64,000 nucleotides of DNA from Maribacter spongiicola (GCF_004364165.1 NZ_SOAY01000012.1:1-64000), one strand, 5' to 3'; counted from the stretch's first letter, positions 9,784 through 20,093 are shown. Notes: generated from the sequence alone by a model not told the origin. Numbers and translations: made by a program.

Positions 9784-11226
9784 TTAGTATCCAGGATTCT
9801 GAACCATGTTTTGGTTAGCATTAATCTCTGCTATTGGAATTGGCAATTGAAATCTAAAATTGTCAGCAGCTAAAGTTGGGAAATCCGGAGGTGTTCCAGT
9901 ACCATCAATAATGTCTCCCATCGTAGAACGCATAACAGGTTCTCCCCTACGTTTTAAATCAAAGAATCTATGACCTTCAAATGACAACTCAACTCTTCTT
10001 TCGAACTGAATTGCATCTTCAAGATCTTGACCTGCTTCACCACCATCATAAGCTACATATCTTAAATCTCTAAGCTCATTTAATGTAGACAATGCATCTT
10101 GACCTAATTCGAATTGTGCTTCTGCTTTATTTAATAAAACTTCTGCAGCTCTCATAACCTTAACATCAACACGACCATTAACCTGTCCTGTTTCTCCCAA
10201 AAATTTTGAGATGGCGTTATATTGATTATCTTGATTTAAACCAACAAAAGAAATAACATCTTTTCTTAAATCATCTTCATCAATACTATTGATAAAATCA
10301 AAATCGAAAACATATTCTGAAATTGTAGAAGTAGCATTTGACTGGCTGTATAATACACCAACATTGTTACCATTACTTTCAGAAGAAGTATTAATTGCCA
10401 ACTTAACAACTATACCCGCTTCATTTGCATCAGTATACAAACCTTCTAATTCTTCTGCAGTTGCCAATGGAACACTTACTTCATCAGCAGCATCAATAAC
10501 CTTTTGATATTCACCATTATATAAATAAACTCTAGACAAAAGTGCATAAACACCATCGGTATTTAATTTTCCTTGACCGTTATCTGCACCAATTAACTGA
10601 CTTGCTCTTTCTAAATCACCGATAATTTCGGCATAGTTGCTAGCAACAGTTTCTCTTACAGGTTCCGCAAAAGGATCTTCTGTATCTCCATCTTCAACTT
10701 TAATATAAACTACACCTAAGGATGCATTAGCATCTGCAGACTGAGTTGGTATTTTACCATAGACCCTAACAAGATCAAAATGCGCCCAAGCTCTTATAGC
10801 AAGCGCTTGACCTAAGATATTGTTTTTTTCATCACCGTCACCTAAGTTGTCAATTTGTGCAATTACCAAATTGGCTACGTTTACAGCCTCGTAAGCCTCA
10901 CTCCAATACAAATCAATTGCACCACCAGTACCGGCTACATATCTGTAATTAAAATAATCTTGGTTAGAACGTCTACCTGTTTGCGCAATAATTACGTTAT
11001 CGGACAAAATATCTGGAATACCTTGTAGACCTGAACCGGTGCTTGAATAGTAATTCCATAATTGTCTGTACGCTCCATCAACACCGTTTTGGAATGCAGA
11101 AACACTATTAAAAAATGTTTCAGGATTTCCTTCTACAAACGGTTGTAGGTCATTCAACTCATCATCGCAGGACATAAAGAACCCGAACGAAAATAAAAGA
11201 ACTAATAATTTTATGTTATTTTTCAT
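9784..11226 (-). CDS. SusD/RagB-family nutrient-binding outer-membrane lipoprotein
   Basis: The 480-residue product has lipobox FFMSC (Cys20), the TPR-like SusD helical core, and the characteristic C-terminal signature around EFERRVELSFEGHRFFDLKR (here QFERRVELSFEGHRFFDLKR, about residues 408-427). SusD proteins cap the SusC barrel and bind the ligand at the cell surface. It lies 20 bases after susC in the same operon. The ligand cannot be read from the sequence; with no glycosidase or protease nearby it might be an oligosaccharide, a peptide or another nutrient. Confidence 0.93.
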   Translation of the reverse strand: MKNNIKLLVLLFSFGFFMSCDDELNDLQPFVEGNPETFFNSVSAFQNGVDGAYRQLWNYYSSTGSGLQGIPDILSDNVIIAQTGRRSNQDYFNYRYVAGTGGAIDLYWSEAYEAVNVANLVIAQIDNLGDGDEKNNILGQALAIRAWAHFDLVRVYGKIPTQSADANASLGVVYIKVEDGDTEDPFAEPVRETVASNYAEIIGDLERASQLIGADNGQGKLNTDGVYALLSRVYLYNGEYQKVIDAADEVSVPLATAEELEGLYTDANEAGIVVKLAINTSSESNGNNVGVLYSQSNATSTISEYVFDFDFINSIDEDDLRKDVISFVGLNQDNQYNAISKFLGETGQVNGRVDVKVMRAAEVLLNKAEAQFELGQDALSTLNELRDLRYVAYDGGEAGQDLEDAIQFERRVELSFEGHRFFDLKRRGEPVMRSTMGDIIDGTGTPPDFPTLAADNFRFQLPIPIAEINANQNMVQNPGY

Positions 11227-11246
11227 TTCTTACTTTTTTTTTGTTT

Positions 11247-14200
11247 TTAAAATCCTACTTCAACACCAAAAGTATAAGACCTTGTGTTTGGATAGCTAAA
11301 TAGGTTAAATGATCCTGGTACGAAACCTACATCACCAGGCTCACCTGATTCTGCAGAACCTAAACCTACTTCTGGATCACCGCTGAAATCGGTGATTGTA
11401 AATAAATTCTGTCCAGCTACGAAGAACCTTAATGAATTTAGACCCATACCATCAATCATATCTCTTGGCATATTGTAATCTAAAGTCATTGTACGCAATC
11501 TTAAGTAATCACCCTTCTCCAAGAATCTTGTTGAAGTTTGATCAGCAGTACCTTGAAATAATGGACTAGGCAAAACATCAGTATCACCAGGTTGTTTCCA
11601 GTAATTAAAAGCATCAGTTCTTTGATTGCTATCAATGTTACCAATTGCAACACCTTCTTGCAGTTGATTATTAAAGATATAATTACCTCCTTTATAGACA
11701 AAATCACCTCTTAAACCAAAACCTTTGTAAGAGAACGCTGTATAGAACCCCCCTTCAAAATCAGCTATTGGAGACTTACCTTCTTGAATTTGTTGGAAGC
11801 TATCACTAAATTCATTTGTAATATTGCCGTCTAAATCATAATATAACGGCTCTCCATTTGCAGGATTAACACCAGCATATTCAACTGCGTAATAAGAGTT
11901 AATCTCTTCACCAACACGCAGTATGTTATCACCAAATGTACCAGTAACGATATCTTCACCGTCAACTAATTCAATAACTTCATTATCAATGAACGTGATG
12001 TTACCACCAAGTGTCCATTTAAAGTTTTGAGTTCTAATAACATCACCACTTAAAGAAACTTCAATACCTGAGTTCTGAATTTCACCAATATTAGAGAATA
12101 TAGAGTTGTTCTCATCACCAACAGTGTATGAAATAGGTCTATCTAAAAGTAATTCATTTGAATTTTTCTTGAAGTAATCTACTACACCATTCAATCTATT
12201 GTTGAATAATCCAAATTCTACACCTACATCAAATATCGCTTGAGACTCCCATTGAATTTGTGGGTTACCCACACCTACAGGCAAAGCTGTTGTTTGACCG
12301 TTATATGTATTTGCGAAATCTAGTAAGTTTAAATATTGAAAATCACCAATATTCTGGTTGCCAGAAGTACCATAAGACGCTCTTAATTTCAGAGTATTGA
12401 AAATAGAGTTCTCCATGAAGCTTTCGTTTGCAATGTTCCATGCTGCACTACCACTATAGAAATAACCATATTTATTGTCAGGACCGAATCTTGAAGAACC
12501 ATCTCGTCTAACAGATCCAGAAACGATATATCTACCATCATAGTCGTAATCAACAAATAAACCTTGAGAAAATAAAATTCTTCTTGATTCATTTGACCCT
12601 ACAGATGTTGCTTCTGCAGCCACATTTAAAAATGGAATATCTGGTGACGGAAAACCTCTACCGGAAGCGAACATGCTTGTCGCAATATTCTCATTATATT
12701 CTAACAAGAAACTAGCTGAAAGATTATGAACACCGTTAAAAGTATCTGCATACGTAAATACGTTGTTTACATTGTATTCAAAATCTACATTCAAATTATC
12801 AGTTTGAGTTCCAGGAAAGTTAGCATCACCAACAAAACCCTGTAATACACCACCCGCTATAGAACGTGAAGTTCTATTATATCTGTTACTAATTAAACCA
12901 ACACTGAAATTGTTAGAAAATTTTTCACCGAAGGTCATACCAGCGGTTATGTTACCTATCAACAATAAGTTTCTTGTATCTTCTTGCTCAGTCTGAAGAG
13001 CTAAAGCTATTGGAAAACCTGTTCTAGTAGGGTTATAAACATTGTTACCTTGATCATCAGTAACTATTGAACCATCATCATTAGTTAAGAATAAAGGATC
13101 ATAAGGATTATAATCATACATTGCTCTAAATGGGTTTTGAACATTGTTTCTATCTCTTGGCAAATCCGTAGTGCTACGCGATACCGAAACATTGGCACCA
13201 ATATTCAACCAATCTTTTGCTTGGTAATTTGTATTTAAACGAGCAGACATTCTTTCAAAACCATCTATGTTTTTGATAATGCCCGTGTTCTTGTCATAAC
13301 CTAAAGACATGTAGTACGTTAATTTTTCATCACCACCAGAAACCGAAAGATTGTTAGATTGAATGATTGAATTCTTAAGCAATGCATCTTGCCAATCCGT
13401 ATCTAAAGCAGTTAATCTTGCAATTTCTTCAGGAGTAGCATTTGCACCAGGTAAACTACTTGCAGCACCTACACCTAAAGCAGCGTACTGGCGCTCTAAC
13501 TCTAATTTCTGAGTAGTATTCATGATATCGAAGTTGTTCGGAATCATTTCACCAAAACCATAAGATGAAGCAAATTTAATTCGAGCATCACCAGCTTTAC
13601 CTTTTTTCGTCGTAATCAAAATAACACCGTTAGCACCACGAGAACCATACTTAGAAACGGTAGCCGCATCTTTTAATATTGAGAATGTCTCAATATCACT
13701 TGGGTTCAAGTTACTAATTGGATTGAAATCTCTTTCTGTATCGATAGGAATTGGAACACCATCAATTACGTATAAAGGAGTAGTTTGTGCGTTAATAGAT
13801 CCAACACCTCTAATTTGCACAAAAGCAGTGTTACCCGGTCTACCGTTTGAAGCAGTTACCTGCACACCCGCAGCTTGACCCTGTAGAATGTTATCAATAC
13901 TAGTAGAAGGCACAAATGCTTCAATCTTTTCTGTACCTACCGTTGATACTGCTGAAGTCGATAACTCTTGAGACCTTGTCCCGTAACCTACTACAACAAC
14001 TTCTTCCAACGCCTGAGCATCTTCTTCTAGCTGTACATTAATGGTATTGGAGGCACCAACACTCATAGTCATTGTTTTTTGACCTAGGTAAGAAAACCTC
14101 AATTTTTCACCTGAATTTACATTAATGGAATAATTACCATCAAAATCTGATTGAGTACCATTGGTTGTTCCAACAACTACAACGGACACTCCCGGTAATG

Positions 14201-14312
14201 GCAAACCGCTTTGATCGGTTACAACACCGGTCACTGTTTTTTCCTGTGCATAGGAAAATGTCATGAAGAGCACCAATAACGGTGTCAACATCAACGTCAA
14301 CTTCTGTTTCAT
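11247..14312 (-). CDS. SusC/RagA-family TonB-dependent outer-membrane transporter
   Basis: The 1021-residue product has a signal peptide (1-23), a carboxypeptidase-regulatory-like domain (about 25-100), a TonB-box-like EEVVVVGYG (about 103-111), a plug domain (about 120-240, with SRGANGVILITTKKG near its end) and a 22-strand barrel ending in VEVGF. This is the standard SusC layout and length. Together with SusD it forms a lidded transporter that is energised by TonB/ExbBD. The 208 bases upstream separate it from the divergent rnhB; I see no sigma/anti-sigma pair or hybrid two-component regulator next to it. Confidence 0.95.
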   Translation of the reverse strand: MKQKLTLMLTPLLVLFMTFSYAQEKTVTGVVTDQSGLPLPGVSVVVVGTTNGTQSDFDGNYSINVNSGEKLRFSYLGQKTMTMSVGASNTINVQLEEDAQALEEVVVVGYGTRSQELSTSAVSTVGTEKIEAFVPSTSIDNILQGQAAGVQVTASNGRPGNTAFVQIRGVGSINAQTTPLYVIDGVPIPIDTERDFNPISNLNPSDIETFSILKDAATVSKYGSRGANGVILITTKKGKAGDARIKFASSYGFGEMIPNNFDIMNTTQKLELERQYAALGVGAASSLPGANATPEEIARLTALDTDWQDALLKNSIIQSNNLSVSGGDEKLTYYMSLGYDKNTGIIKNIDGFERMSARLNTNYQAKDWLNIGANVSVSRSTTDLPRDRNNVQNPFRAMYDYNPYDPLFLTNDDGSIVTDDQGNNVYNPTRTGFPIALALQTEQEDTRNLLLIGNITAGMTFGEKFSNNFSVGLISNRYNRTSRSIAGGVLQGFVGDANFPGTQTDNLNVDFEYNVNNVFTYADTFNGVHNLSASFLLEYNENIATSMFASGRGFPSPDIPFLNVAAEATSVGSNESRRILFSQGLFVDYDYDGRYIVSGSVRRDGSSRFGPDNKYGYFYSGSAAWNIANESFMENSIFNTLKLRASYGTSGNQNIGDFQYLNLLDFANTYNGQTTALPVGVGNPQIQWESQAIFDVGVEFGLFNNRLNGVVDYFKKNSNELLLDRPISYTVGDENNSIFSNIGEIQNSGIEVSLSGDVIRTQNFKWTLGGNITFIDNEVIELVDGEDIVTGTFGDNILRVGEEINSYYAVEYAGVNPANGEPLYYDLDGNITNEFSDSFQQIQEGKSPIADFEGGFYTAFSYKGFGLRGDFVYKGGNYIFNNQLQEGVAIGNIDSNQRTDAFNYWKQPGDTDVLPSPLFQGTADQTSTRFLEKGDYLRLRTMTLDYNMPRDMIDGMGLNSLRFFVAGQNLFTITDFSGDPEVGLGSAESGEPGDVGFVPGSFNLFSYPNTRSYTFGVEVGF

Positions 14313-14520
14313 AAAATTTGTTTTTTGAATTAGCTTGCGCCAAAAGTCTAAAAATTTGCTTAGTATTCCAAAAGCTATCTTAACTCAAAAAAGTTATATG
14401 TTAAAAAAACACTTATTATTATTTTTTTCTTTTTAAAATGTCAAATTTGTTGAAAATAAAACAATTATTTAACATTAAATCAATATTCAAAAATCAAAAT
14501 TTTAAGTTAAAAAAATCATA

Positions 14521-15102
14521 ATGCTTCTTAAATATTACCAAAATACTAACGAAACAGGTACCGATGAGGCTGGAAGAGGTTGCTTAGCAGGCCCTGTTAC
14601 CGCTGCAGCGATCATTTTGCCGGAATCTTTTGAAAACTCCATTTTAACAGATTCAAAGCTTCTATCTGAGTATAAAAGAGAACTTCTAGAACCACTTTTA
14701 AAAGATAAGAGCATTTGCTTTGGCATTGCCCACATTCAACCTAATGTAATAGATGAAATCAATATTTTAAATGCTTCAATTCTGGCAATGCATAACGCCA
14801 TTGATTCGATGTCTCAAATACCCAAATATATAATTGTGGACGGTAACAGGTTTAAACCTTTAAATGATATACCTTATTCATGTATAGTTAAAGGTGACTC
14901 GAAATACCTAAGTATAGCAGCAGCTTCAGTTTTAGCTAAAACAGCACGTGACGCTTATATGCTTCAACTACATGAAGAATACCCCATGTATAATTGGAAG
15001 AAGAACAAAGGTTACCCTACCAAAGAACATAGAGCCGCCATAAGAAAATATGGCCCCACTAAATATCATAGAATGAGTTTTAAGCTTTTACCTGACAACT
15101 GA
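14521..15102 (+). CDS. rnhB: Ribonuclease HII
   Basis: The 193-residue product has the family signature [14 protein letters not shown] (about 13-26) with the first catalytic Asp and Glu, TDSKLLSE (about 43-50) with the next Asp, and the C-terminal HRMSFKL end. RNase HII removes ribonucleotides and RNA primers from RNA-DNA hybrids in the cytoplasm. Length is normal for the short Bacteroidota form. The gene is divergent from susC and is followed 42 bases later by a large lipoprotein gene. Confidence 0.95.
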   Translation: MLLKYYQNTNETGTDEAGRGCLAGPVTAAAIILPESFENSILTDSKLLSEYKRELLEPLLKDKSICFGIAHIQPNVIDEINILNASILAMHNAIDSMSQIPKYIIVDGNRFKPLNDIPYSCIVKGDSKYLSIAAASVLAKTARDAYMLQLHEEYPMYNWKKNKGYPTKEHRAAIRKYGPTKYHRMSFKLLPDN

Positions 15103-15144
15103 CTCTAATTATACAAATAGTATAACTTTGCACAAACTTGACGC

Positions 15145-17604
15145 ATGAGGCACACTTTACTATTTGCAGCACTTTTACTTCTATGTTTCAGCTGCTCAAC
15201 TAAAACAGAATCCGAAAACTCAATATTAGAGCTAGTCCCTACCAATGCAAGTTTAGTTTTTAAGATCAATGATTTTGAAACGTTGACAAATGAATCGTCA
15301 TCAAACGAAATTTTCGATGCTTTAGAAGGTCAAGATTCATTTAAACAAATAAAGAAAAGTATAACCTCATTAAATTATATTGCTGACAAGAAAAAAGGAC
15401 TACTTGCCTTTTCTATAGATAGTACGTTAATTGATTATACCTACATTTCAACTGATAGTCTTAAAATACGAGACGGAGATAGCCTGCAAAATAAAAGTAT
15501 TGAGACACTTAGTTATGATAACCTAAAAATTATCAAATACGAGATTGAGAATTCCGTATTTTATAGTACACATTTTGACAACTACTGGGTAATAAGTTCG
15601 TCACAAACTTTACTCCAAAATAGTATAACAACTGCCGAAACTTCTGTTGTTGATGAATCTCTTCAGCAATTCTACAACGTTGCCAATAAAGATAAGGTCA
15701 TGAATATTTGGCTAAATATTGATGATGTAAATAATAAACCACTACTTGACCATCTTTTAGGAGCAGACGAAAATATTTTTAACTTCGCTAGTACTATATC
15801 CTTAGACCTTACTTTAAACGATACCGAAATTTCACTCAGCGGAATTGCTGAGTCCAACAGCACTAAAAACCTATTTTTGAATCTTTTTAATAACACTAAA
15901 CCCATACAGAACAAGGCATCTCTTTTAGCGCCAAGTGATGCTGAGTATTTGATCTCTTTTGGCTTAGATGATTTTAAATTGTATACCGCTAATAAAATTG
16001 CCATTAACCGACCGGCAACTACTATGGATTCTTTGCTAAATACGGTTGAAGAGATTGGAGTGGCAGCGTATGATAACGAACATGTTCTGTTTTTAAGAAC
16101 ATACGGTACCGCAACTCTACTTGATTATATTAATGAAGAGAAAATATCTACCGAAGAATTTAGCAGTAATGAAATTTGGGGATTAAAACCTAATACTAAA
16201 ATATTCGACCCGTTAATTCCATTAATTGGAGAGCATCCTTTTGAATATGCGAGCATCATTGAAAATACTTTTCTCTTTTCTACATCTAAGAATACTTTAG
16301 AATCTGTTATTTCTAAAATAAAAACTGGAGATACTTTTGATAAAACGAACTTATTTAAAAATGCCGAAAGAAAACTTACTTCATCATCAAGTGTACTTTC
16401 AATTTCCAATTCAAAAGGCTTCTCTTCCTTGTTAGATAAATCAGTTTCTAGAACTTTAGCCGAGACATTTCGTAAAAGCAATTTGAACGACTATGTTTTC
16501 GGGACCCAAATAATCGCAGATGCAGGATTCTTTCACACAAATTTCCTTATAAAAAAAATAACTGAGGAAGAAGATACAAATTCCGTCTCCTCAGTTTTTG
16601 AAGTAAAGTTCGATACTGACCTGGCTACCCTACCTCAGTTTGTTACCAACCACAGTAATGGACGAAAGGAGATTATAGTACAAGATCAAGAAAATATACT
16701 TTATTTGATTACTAATAGCGGGAAAATTCTTTGGAAAAAACAACTAAACGGAACTATACAAGGTAAAATTCAGCAGGTTGATTTGTTTAAAAACGGGAAA
16801 TTACAATTGGCATTTACCACGAACAACGAGTTCTTAATTTTAGATAGAAACGGAAAAGAGGTTCAACCGTTTTCCAAAAAATACACTGGCGGAAATCTAA
16901 ATTCCCTAGCCGTATTTGACTATGAGGGACGCAAAGATTATCGTTTTGTTGTTACTCAAGATAAGAATGTGTTTATGTATAACGGTAAAGGAGACGTAGT
17001 TAAAGGTTTCACTTATGACACTGCCGAAGCCCCTATAGTAGCAGCCCCTCAACATTTTAGAATTGGAAAAAAAGATTATATCGTTTTTAAATTAGAAAAC
17101 GGTCAATTAAAAATTACCAACAGGGTAGGCAAAACCAGGGTAAACGTAAAAGATAAGTTCTCTTTTTCTGATAATGATATTAAGCTATATCAAAACAAGT
17201 TTACATTTACCTCTGTCGAAGGTAAATTATATCAAATAGATACGCAGGGGAAAATTTCATCTAGCAACCTCAACCTTGCCAAAGACCACGGCATAGATGC
17301 AACGTCTAAAACTTTGGCAATCATGAATGATAACACACTAACTATACGAGATAAAAAAATTCAACTGGAATTAGGTGTATATTCTAAACCAACGGTTTTT
17401 TATCTAAACGATAAAATTTATGTCTCGGTAACCGATATACAAAATCAGAAAATATACCTATTTGACAGTCAAGCTGAATCAATTCCTAATTTTCCGATTT
17501 TTGGTAGCTCAATAATTGATATGGCTGATATAAACGCCAACAGACAACCAGAATTCGTATTTAAAGATCAAGAAAACAGTATTAGGGTTTTTAAAATACG
17601 ATAA
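15145..17604 (+). CDS. Large lipoprotein with C-terminal beta-propeller-like region
   Basis: The 819-residue product has lipobox LLCFSC (Cys17). Residues about 25-480 resemble the DUF3352-type proteins (ELVPTNASLVFKI near the start). Residues about 490-819 show repeated blades with REIIVQDQEN, LYLITNSGKILWKKQL and FLILDRNGKEV, like quinoprotein or WD-type propellers. It is predicted to be on the periplasmic face of a membrane. A TAACTTTGC -7 box (15123-15131) sits 14 bases before the start, so it may have its own promoter between rnhB and itself. Function is not known to me. Confidence 0.6.
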   Translation: MRHTLLFAALLLLCFSCSTKTESENSILELVPTNASLVFKINDFETLTNESSSNEIFDALEGQDSFKQIKKSITSLNYIADKKKGLLAFSIDSTLIDYTYISTDSLKIRDGDSLQNKSIETLSYDNLKIIKYEIENSVFYSTHFDNYWVISSSQTLLQNSITTAETSVVDESLQQFYNVANKDKVMNIWLNIDDVNNKPLLDHLLGADENIFNFASTISLDLTLNDTEISLSGIAESNSTKNLFLNLFNNTKPIQNKASLLAPSDAEYLISFGLDDFKLYTANKIAINRPATTMDSLLNTVEEIGVAAYDNEHVLFLRTYGTATLLDYINEEKISTEEFSSNEIWGLKPNTKIFDPLIPLIGEHPFEYASIIENTFLFSTSKNTLESVISKIKTGDTFDKTNLFKNAERKLTSSSSVLSISNSKGFSSLLDKSVSRTLAETFRKSNLNDYVFGTQIIADAGFFHTNFLIKKITEEEDTNSVSSVFEVKFDTDLATLPQFVTNHSNGRKEIIVQDQENILYLITNSGKILWKKQLNGTIQGKIQQVDLFKNGKLQLAFTTNNEFLILDRNGKEVQPFSKKYTGGNLNSLAVFDYEGRKDYRFVVTQDKNVFMYNGKGDVVKGFTYDTAEAPIVAAPQHFRIGKKDYIVFKLENGQLKITNRVGKTRVNVKDKFSFSDNDIKLYQNKFTFTSVEGKLYQIDTQGKISSSNLNLAKDHGIDATSKTLAIMNDNTLTIRDKKIQLELGVYSKPTVFYLNDKIYVSVTDIQNQKIYLFDSQAESIPNFPIFGSSIIDMADINANRQPEFVFKDQENSIRVFKIR

Positions 17605-17721
17605 TACAGTTGATAGTTGAATTCACAAGCATTTAATTACCGATCACACATATCGATCAAAATATTGAAATGTTTTTCATAAATTCAAATAGTTATTAAT
17701 CAGAATCTTAACTATATAAAA

Positions 17722-18414
17722 ATGAACTCTAAACTATTTTCAGTATTATTATTTTTAACAGGAACCATATCCATTACCGCTCAAGACAACTGTAGCAAGT
17801 TCTACCCTATGAACGAAGGCGTTTCAATGGAGTATACCAATTACAACAAAAAAGGTAAAGTTGAAGGCGTAAGTGCATTTAAGGTGGTTGAATCAAATAA
17901 TACAGGCGACGCCACACATGCCACCATGGCTATTAATATGAGAGATGCCAAAGGTAAAGATGCCTATAGCACCAGTTATAAATTAACCTGTAGTGGCAAT
18001 ATGGTTACTCTTGATTACGAATCGCTATTACCGACAGAAATGATGGAGCAATATGGTGATATGGATATTGAAATATCTGGCAATGACATTGAAATACCCA
18101 ATGAACTCACCGTAGGTCAAAATTTGAACGATGCTAATGTAGCTATGAAAATTAGCATGAGCGGTATTAACATGAATATGACCGTTGATATGACAAACAG
18201 GAAAGTAGAGAAAAAAGAAAGTGTAACTACGACTGCTGGCACTTACGATTGCTTTGTTTTATATAGCGAAAATCGATCTAAAATGATGATGGCTAACCAG
18301 GTGTACCCATCGAGGGTTTGGCTTGCAGAGGGCATTGGTATGGTTAAACAAGAGACCTATAAGAAAAATGGTGAACTAATGAGCAGCACGTTGCTTACGG
18401 CACACAGCAAATAA
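17722..18414 (+). CDS. Secreted DUF3108/TapB-like protein
   Basis: The 230-residue product has a signal peptide (1-20, ending ISITAQ). The mature part begins DNCSKFYPMNEGVSMEYTNY and is Met-rich in the middle (MDIEISGNDIEIP, MSGINMNMTVDM). The pattern of a beta-sandwich measuring-type domain ending in a VWLAEGIGMVKQE strand is that of the DUF3108/TapB-like proteins common in Bacteroidota. It is probably a periplasmic protein; the role is unknown. It converges on lipB and shares the terminator that overlaps the end of lipB. Confidence 0.6.
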   Translation: MNSKLFSVLLFLTGTISITAQDNCSKFYPMNEGVSMEYTNYNKKGKVEGVSAFKVVESNNTGDATHATMAINMRDAKGKDAYSTSYKLTCSGNMVTLDYESLLPTEMMEQYGDMDIEISGNDIEIPNELTVGQNLNDANVAMKISMSGINMNMTVDMTNRKVEKKESVTTTAGTYDCFVLYSENRSKMMMANQVYPSRVWLAEGIGMVKQETYKKNGELMSSTLLTAHSK

Positions 18415-18437
18415 TAACTTAACCATACACCAACTTA

Positions 18438-18465
18438 AAACCGAGGCTTACACCTCGGTTTTTTC
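18438..18465 (+). terminator. Bidirectional terminator overlapping the 3' end of lipB
   Basis: Stem AACCGAGG (18439-18446) pairs with CCTCGGTT (18453-18460), followed by a T-run on the plus strand and, on the minus strand, by a short TTTTAAG-type tail. The right arm and loop encode the last codons of lipB (Thr-Glu-Val-stop), so coding and termination functions overlap. Confidence 0.85.
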
Positions 18466-19161
18466 TTTTATCTCAGCTTCAAAAAGCACTTGAAAATGCT
18501 TTAACAATTTTTGTTTCACCTCATCTAAATCCACCTCTTTTTTCCCTAATTCTACATTTAAAGAAGTCACGGCTTTCCCTTTTATCCCGCATGGGATCAT
18601 CATATCAAAATATCCTAAATCGGCATTTACGTTTAATGCAAAGCCATGCATAGTTACCCAGCGTGATGCTCTTACACCCATAGCACATATTTTTCGTGCA
18701 AACGGGGTACCGACATCTAACCACACTCCGGTTTCGCCTGGAGATCTTTCAGATTTTATTCCGTATTCAGCTAAGGTCAAGATGACCATTTCTTCTAAAA
18801 AACGAAGGTATTTATGAATATCAGTAAAGAAGTTATCTAAATCTAAAATAGGGTAGCCCACTATTTGACCGGGACCATGGTAGGTGATATCTCCTCCCCT
18901 ATTTATTTTATAAAAAGTAGCTCCTTTATCAGCTAAGACTTTTTCATCTACTAAAAGATTGGAAATATCTCCGCTTTTACCAAGTGTATACACGTGTGGG
19001 TGTTCAACTAACAGAAAATAATTCGGAGTCTCTAAACTCAGTTCCTCTCTTCTATTTCTAATTTTAAGGTCAAGGGTTTCTTGAAACAGTTGTTCTTGAT
19101 AGTCCCAAGTTTCTTTATAATCCTTCAGGCCTAAATCTTGTACGTGCACCTTCTTATTCAT
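18448..19161 (-). CDS. lipB: Octanoyl-[acyl-carrier-protein]:protein octanoyltransferase
   Basis: The 237-residue product carries the LipB signatures RGGDITYHGPGQIVGYPI (about 87-104), ARKICAMGVR with the conserved Lys, HGFALNVN, and IPCGIKGKAVTSL with the nucleophilic Cys. LipB transfers octanoyl from ACP to lipoyl domains, the first step of de novo lipoate synthesis. A TATCTTTG -7 box at 19173-19166 lies only a few bases before the start, implying a very short leader. No lipA is seen nearby. Confidence 0.95.
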   Translation of the reverse strand: MNKKVHVQDLGLKDYKETWDYQEQLFQETLDLKIRNRREELSLETPNYFLLVEHPHVYTLGKSGDISNLLVDEKVLADKGATFYKINRGGDITYHGPGQIVGYPILDLDNFFTDIHKYLRFLEEMVILTLAEYGIKSERSPGETGVWLDVGTPFARKICAMGVRASRWVTMHGFALNVNADLGYFDMMIPCGIKGKAVTSLNVELGKKEVDLDEVKQKLLKHFQVLFEAEIKEKTEV

Positions 19162-19187
19162 CTTACAAAGATACGAAAAGGAATATC

Positions 19188-19925
19188 CTATTTTTCTAAT
19201 TCTACTTCGATGACCATAGATTCTGGATCTTTCATCATCTCTAAGAAATTTACTTCATGTACCATGGTTTTTCCATCCATAGAAAAAGTTGCTTCTTCAA
19301 TATTGGTAGCCTTTACGCGTCTTGGAAAATGATACTTAAACGTGTAGGTAGAACCAGACAAAAACATTTCTGCACTAGCCAAACTGTCTAGACTTTTTTC
19401 AAATAATTCTTGATTTAAAATTACCGTCTCACGTTTAAATTTGTTCTTATCAAAACTGTAATTTACAGTTGTTAGTTCTTCTGTTGCACCAGCTGGCATT
19501 GATTTACCGCCTGCAATAGGACCTATAGTGCTAGCATTTTGAAAAGCATTAAATGCATCATTTACTTCAGACACTTTTTTGAAGTCTGTAAACATATTAA
19601 AATTCATAACTCCTACTTCAGGATCAACTTGCATACGCAAACTAAAAGGCTCTAATCTTTTTAGCTTAGCTTGCTCTTCTGGCGACAACTGCGCTATACT
19701 ATCCTTTTTTTCTCTTAGTAAGTCTTTAAAAACTAAAGTTGAATCTATTGCCTTATCCAATTCTGTAGAATCTGTTTCTGGTATCATTTGCATCATTTCA
19801 TTACCGTCGAAAAGAATGCTCATTTTACCTGACCCGTCTTCGTTGAAATAAATTTCTTCAGTAAAATTACAGGCAGCGAAAAGTACTGTTATAACAACAG
19901 CAGATAGAATTTTAAAAAGTCTCAT
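19188..19925 (-). CDS. Lipoprotein of unknown function
   Basis: The 245-residue product has lipobox LFAAC (Cys19), followed by NFTEEIYFNEDGSGKMSI, a start I have seen in flavobacterial hypothetical lipoproteins. The rest is soluble and rich in Met, Glu and Lys, with a possible helical part about 50-95. It begins 12 bases after the stop of the small YqaE gene (19938-20093), so the two are probably one operon. No catalytic residues are recognised. Confidence 0.6.
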   Translation of the reverse strand: MRLFKILSAVVITVLFAACNFTEEIYFNEDGSGKMSILFDGNEMMQMIPETDSTELDKAIDSTLVFKDLLREKKDSIAQLSPEEQAKLKRLEPFSLRMQVDPEVGVMNFNMFTDFKKVSEVNDAFNAFQNASTIGPIAGGKSMPAGATEELTTVNYSFDKNKFKRETVILNQELFEKSLDSLASAEMFLSGSTYTFKYHFPRRVKATNIEEATFSMDGKTMVHEVNFLEMMKDPESMVIEVELEK

Positions 19926-19937
19926 GTATTTTTGGTT

Positions 19938-20093
19938 CTAGTTAGGATTATTCAATATAACTAATGCAGCGATTACCCCTGGTACCCAGCCGCAAAAAGT
20001 CAAAAGTAGAACAATTAGAAAAGAACCGCAACCTTTACCTAGAACCGCTAAAGGTGGAAAAAATATGGCTAGTAATACTCGAATTAAACTCAT
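19938..20093 (-). CDS. YqaE/Pmp3-family small membrane protein
   Basis: A 51-residue frame starts MSLIRVLLAIFFPPLAVL and contains GCGSFLIVLLLTFCGWVPG and a short NNPN end. Two membrane segments are separated by the KGCG turn, exactly the Pmp3/UPF0057 layout. Members of this family affect membrane potential under salt or cold stress in yeast and plants; the bacterial role is less clear. It lies 12 bases upstream of the lipoprotein at 19188-19925 on the same strand. Confidence 0.9.
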   Translation of the reverse strand: MSLIRVLLAIFFPPLAVLGKGCGSFLIVLLLTFCGWVPGVIAALVILNNPN

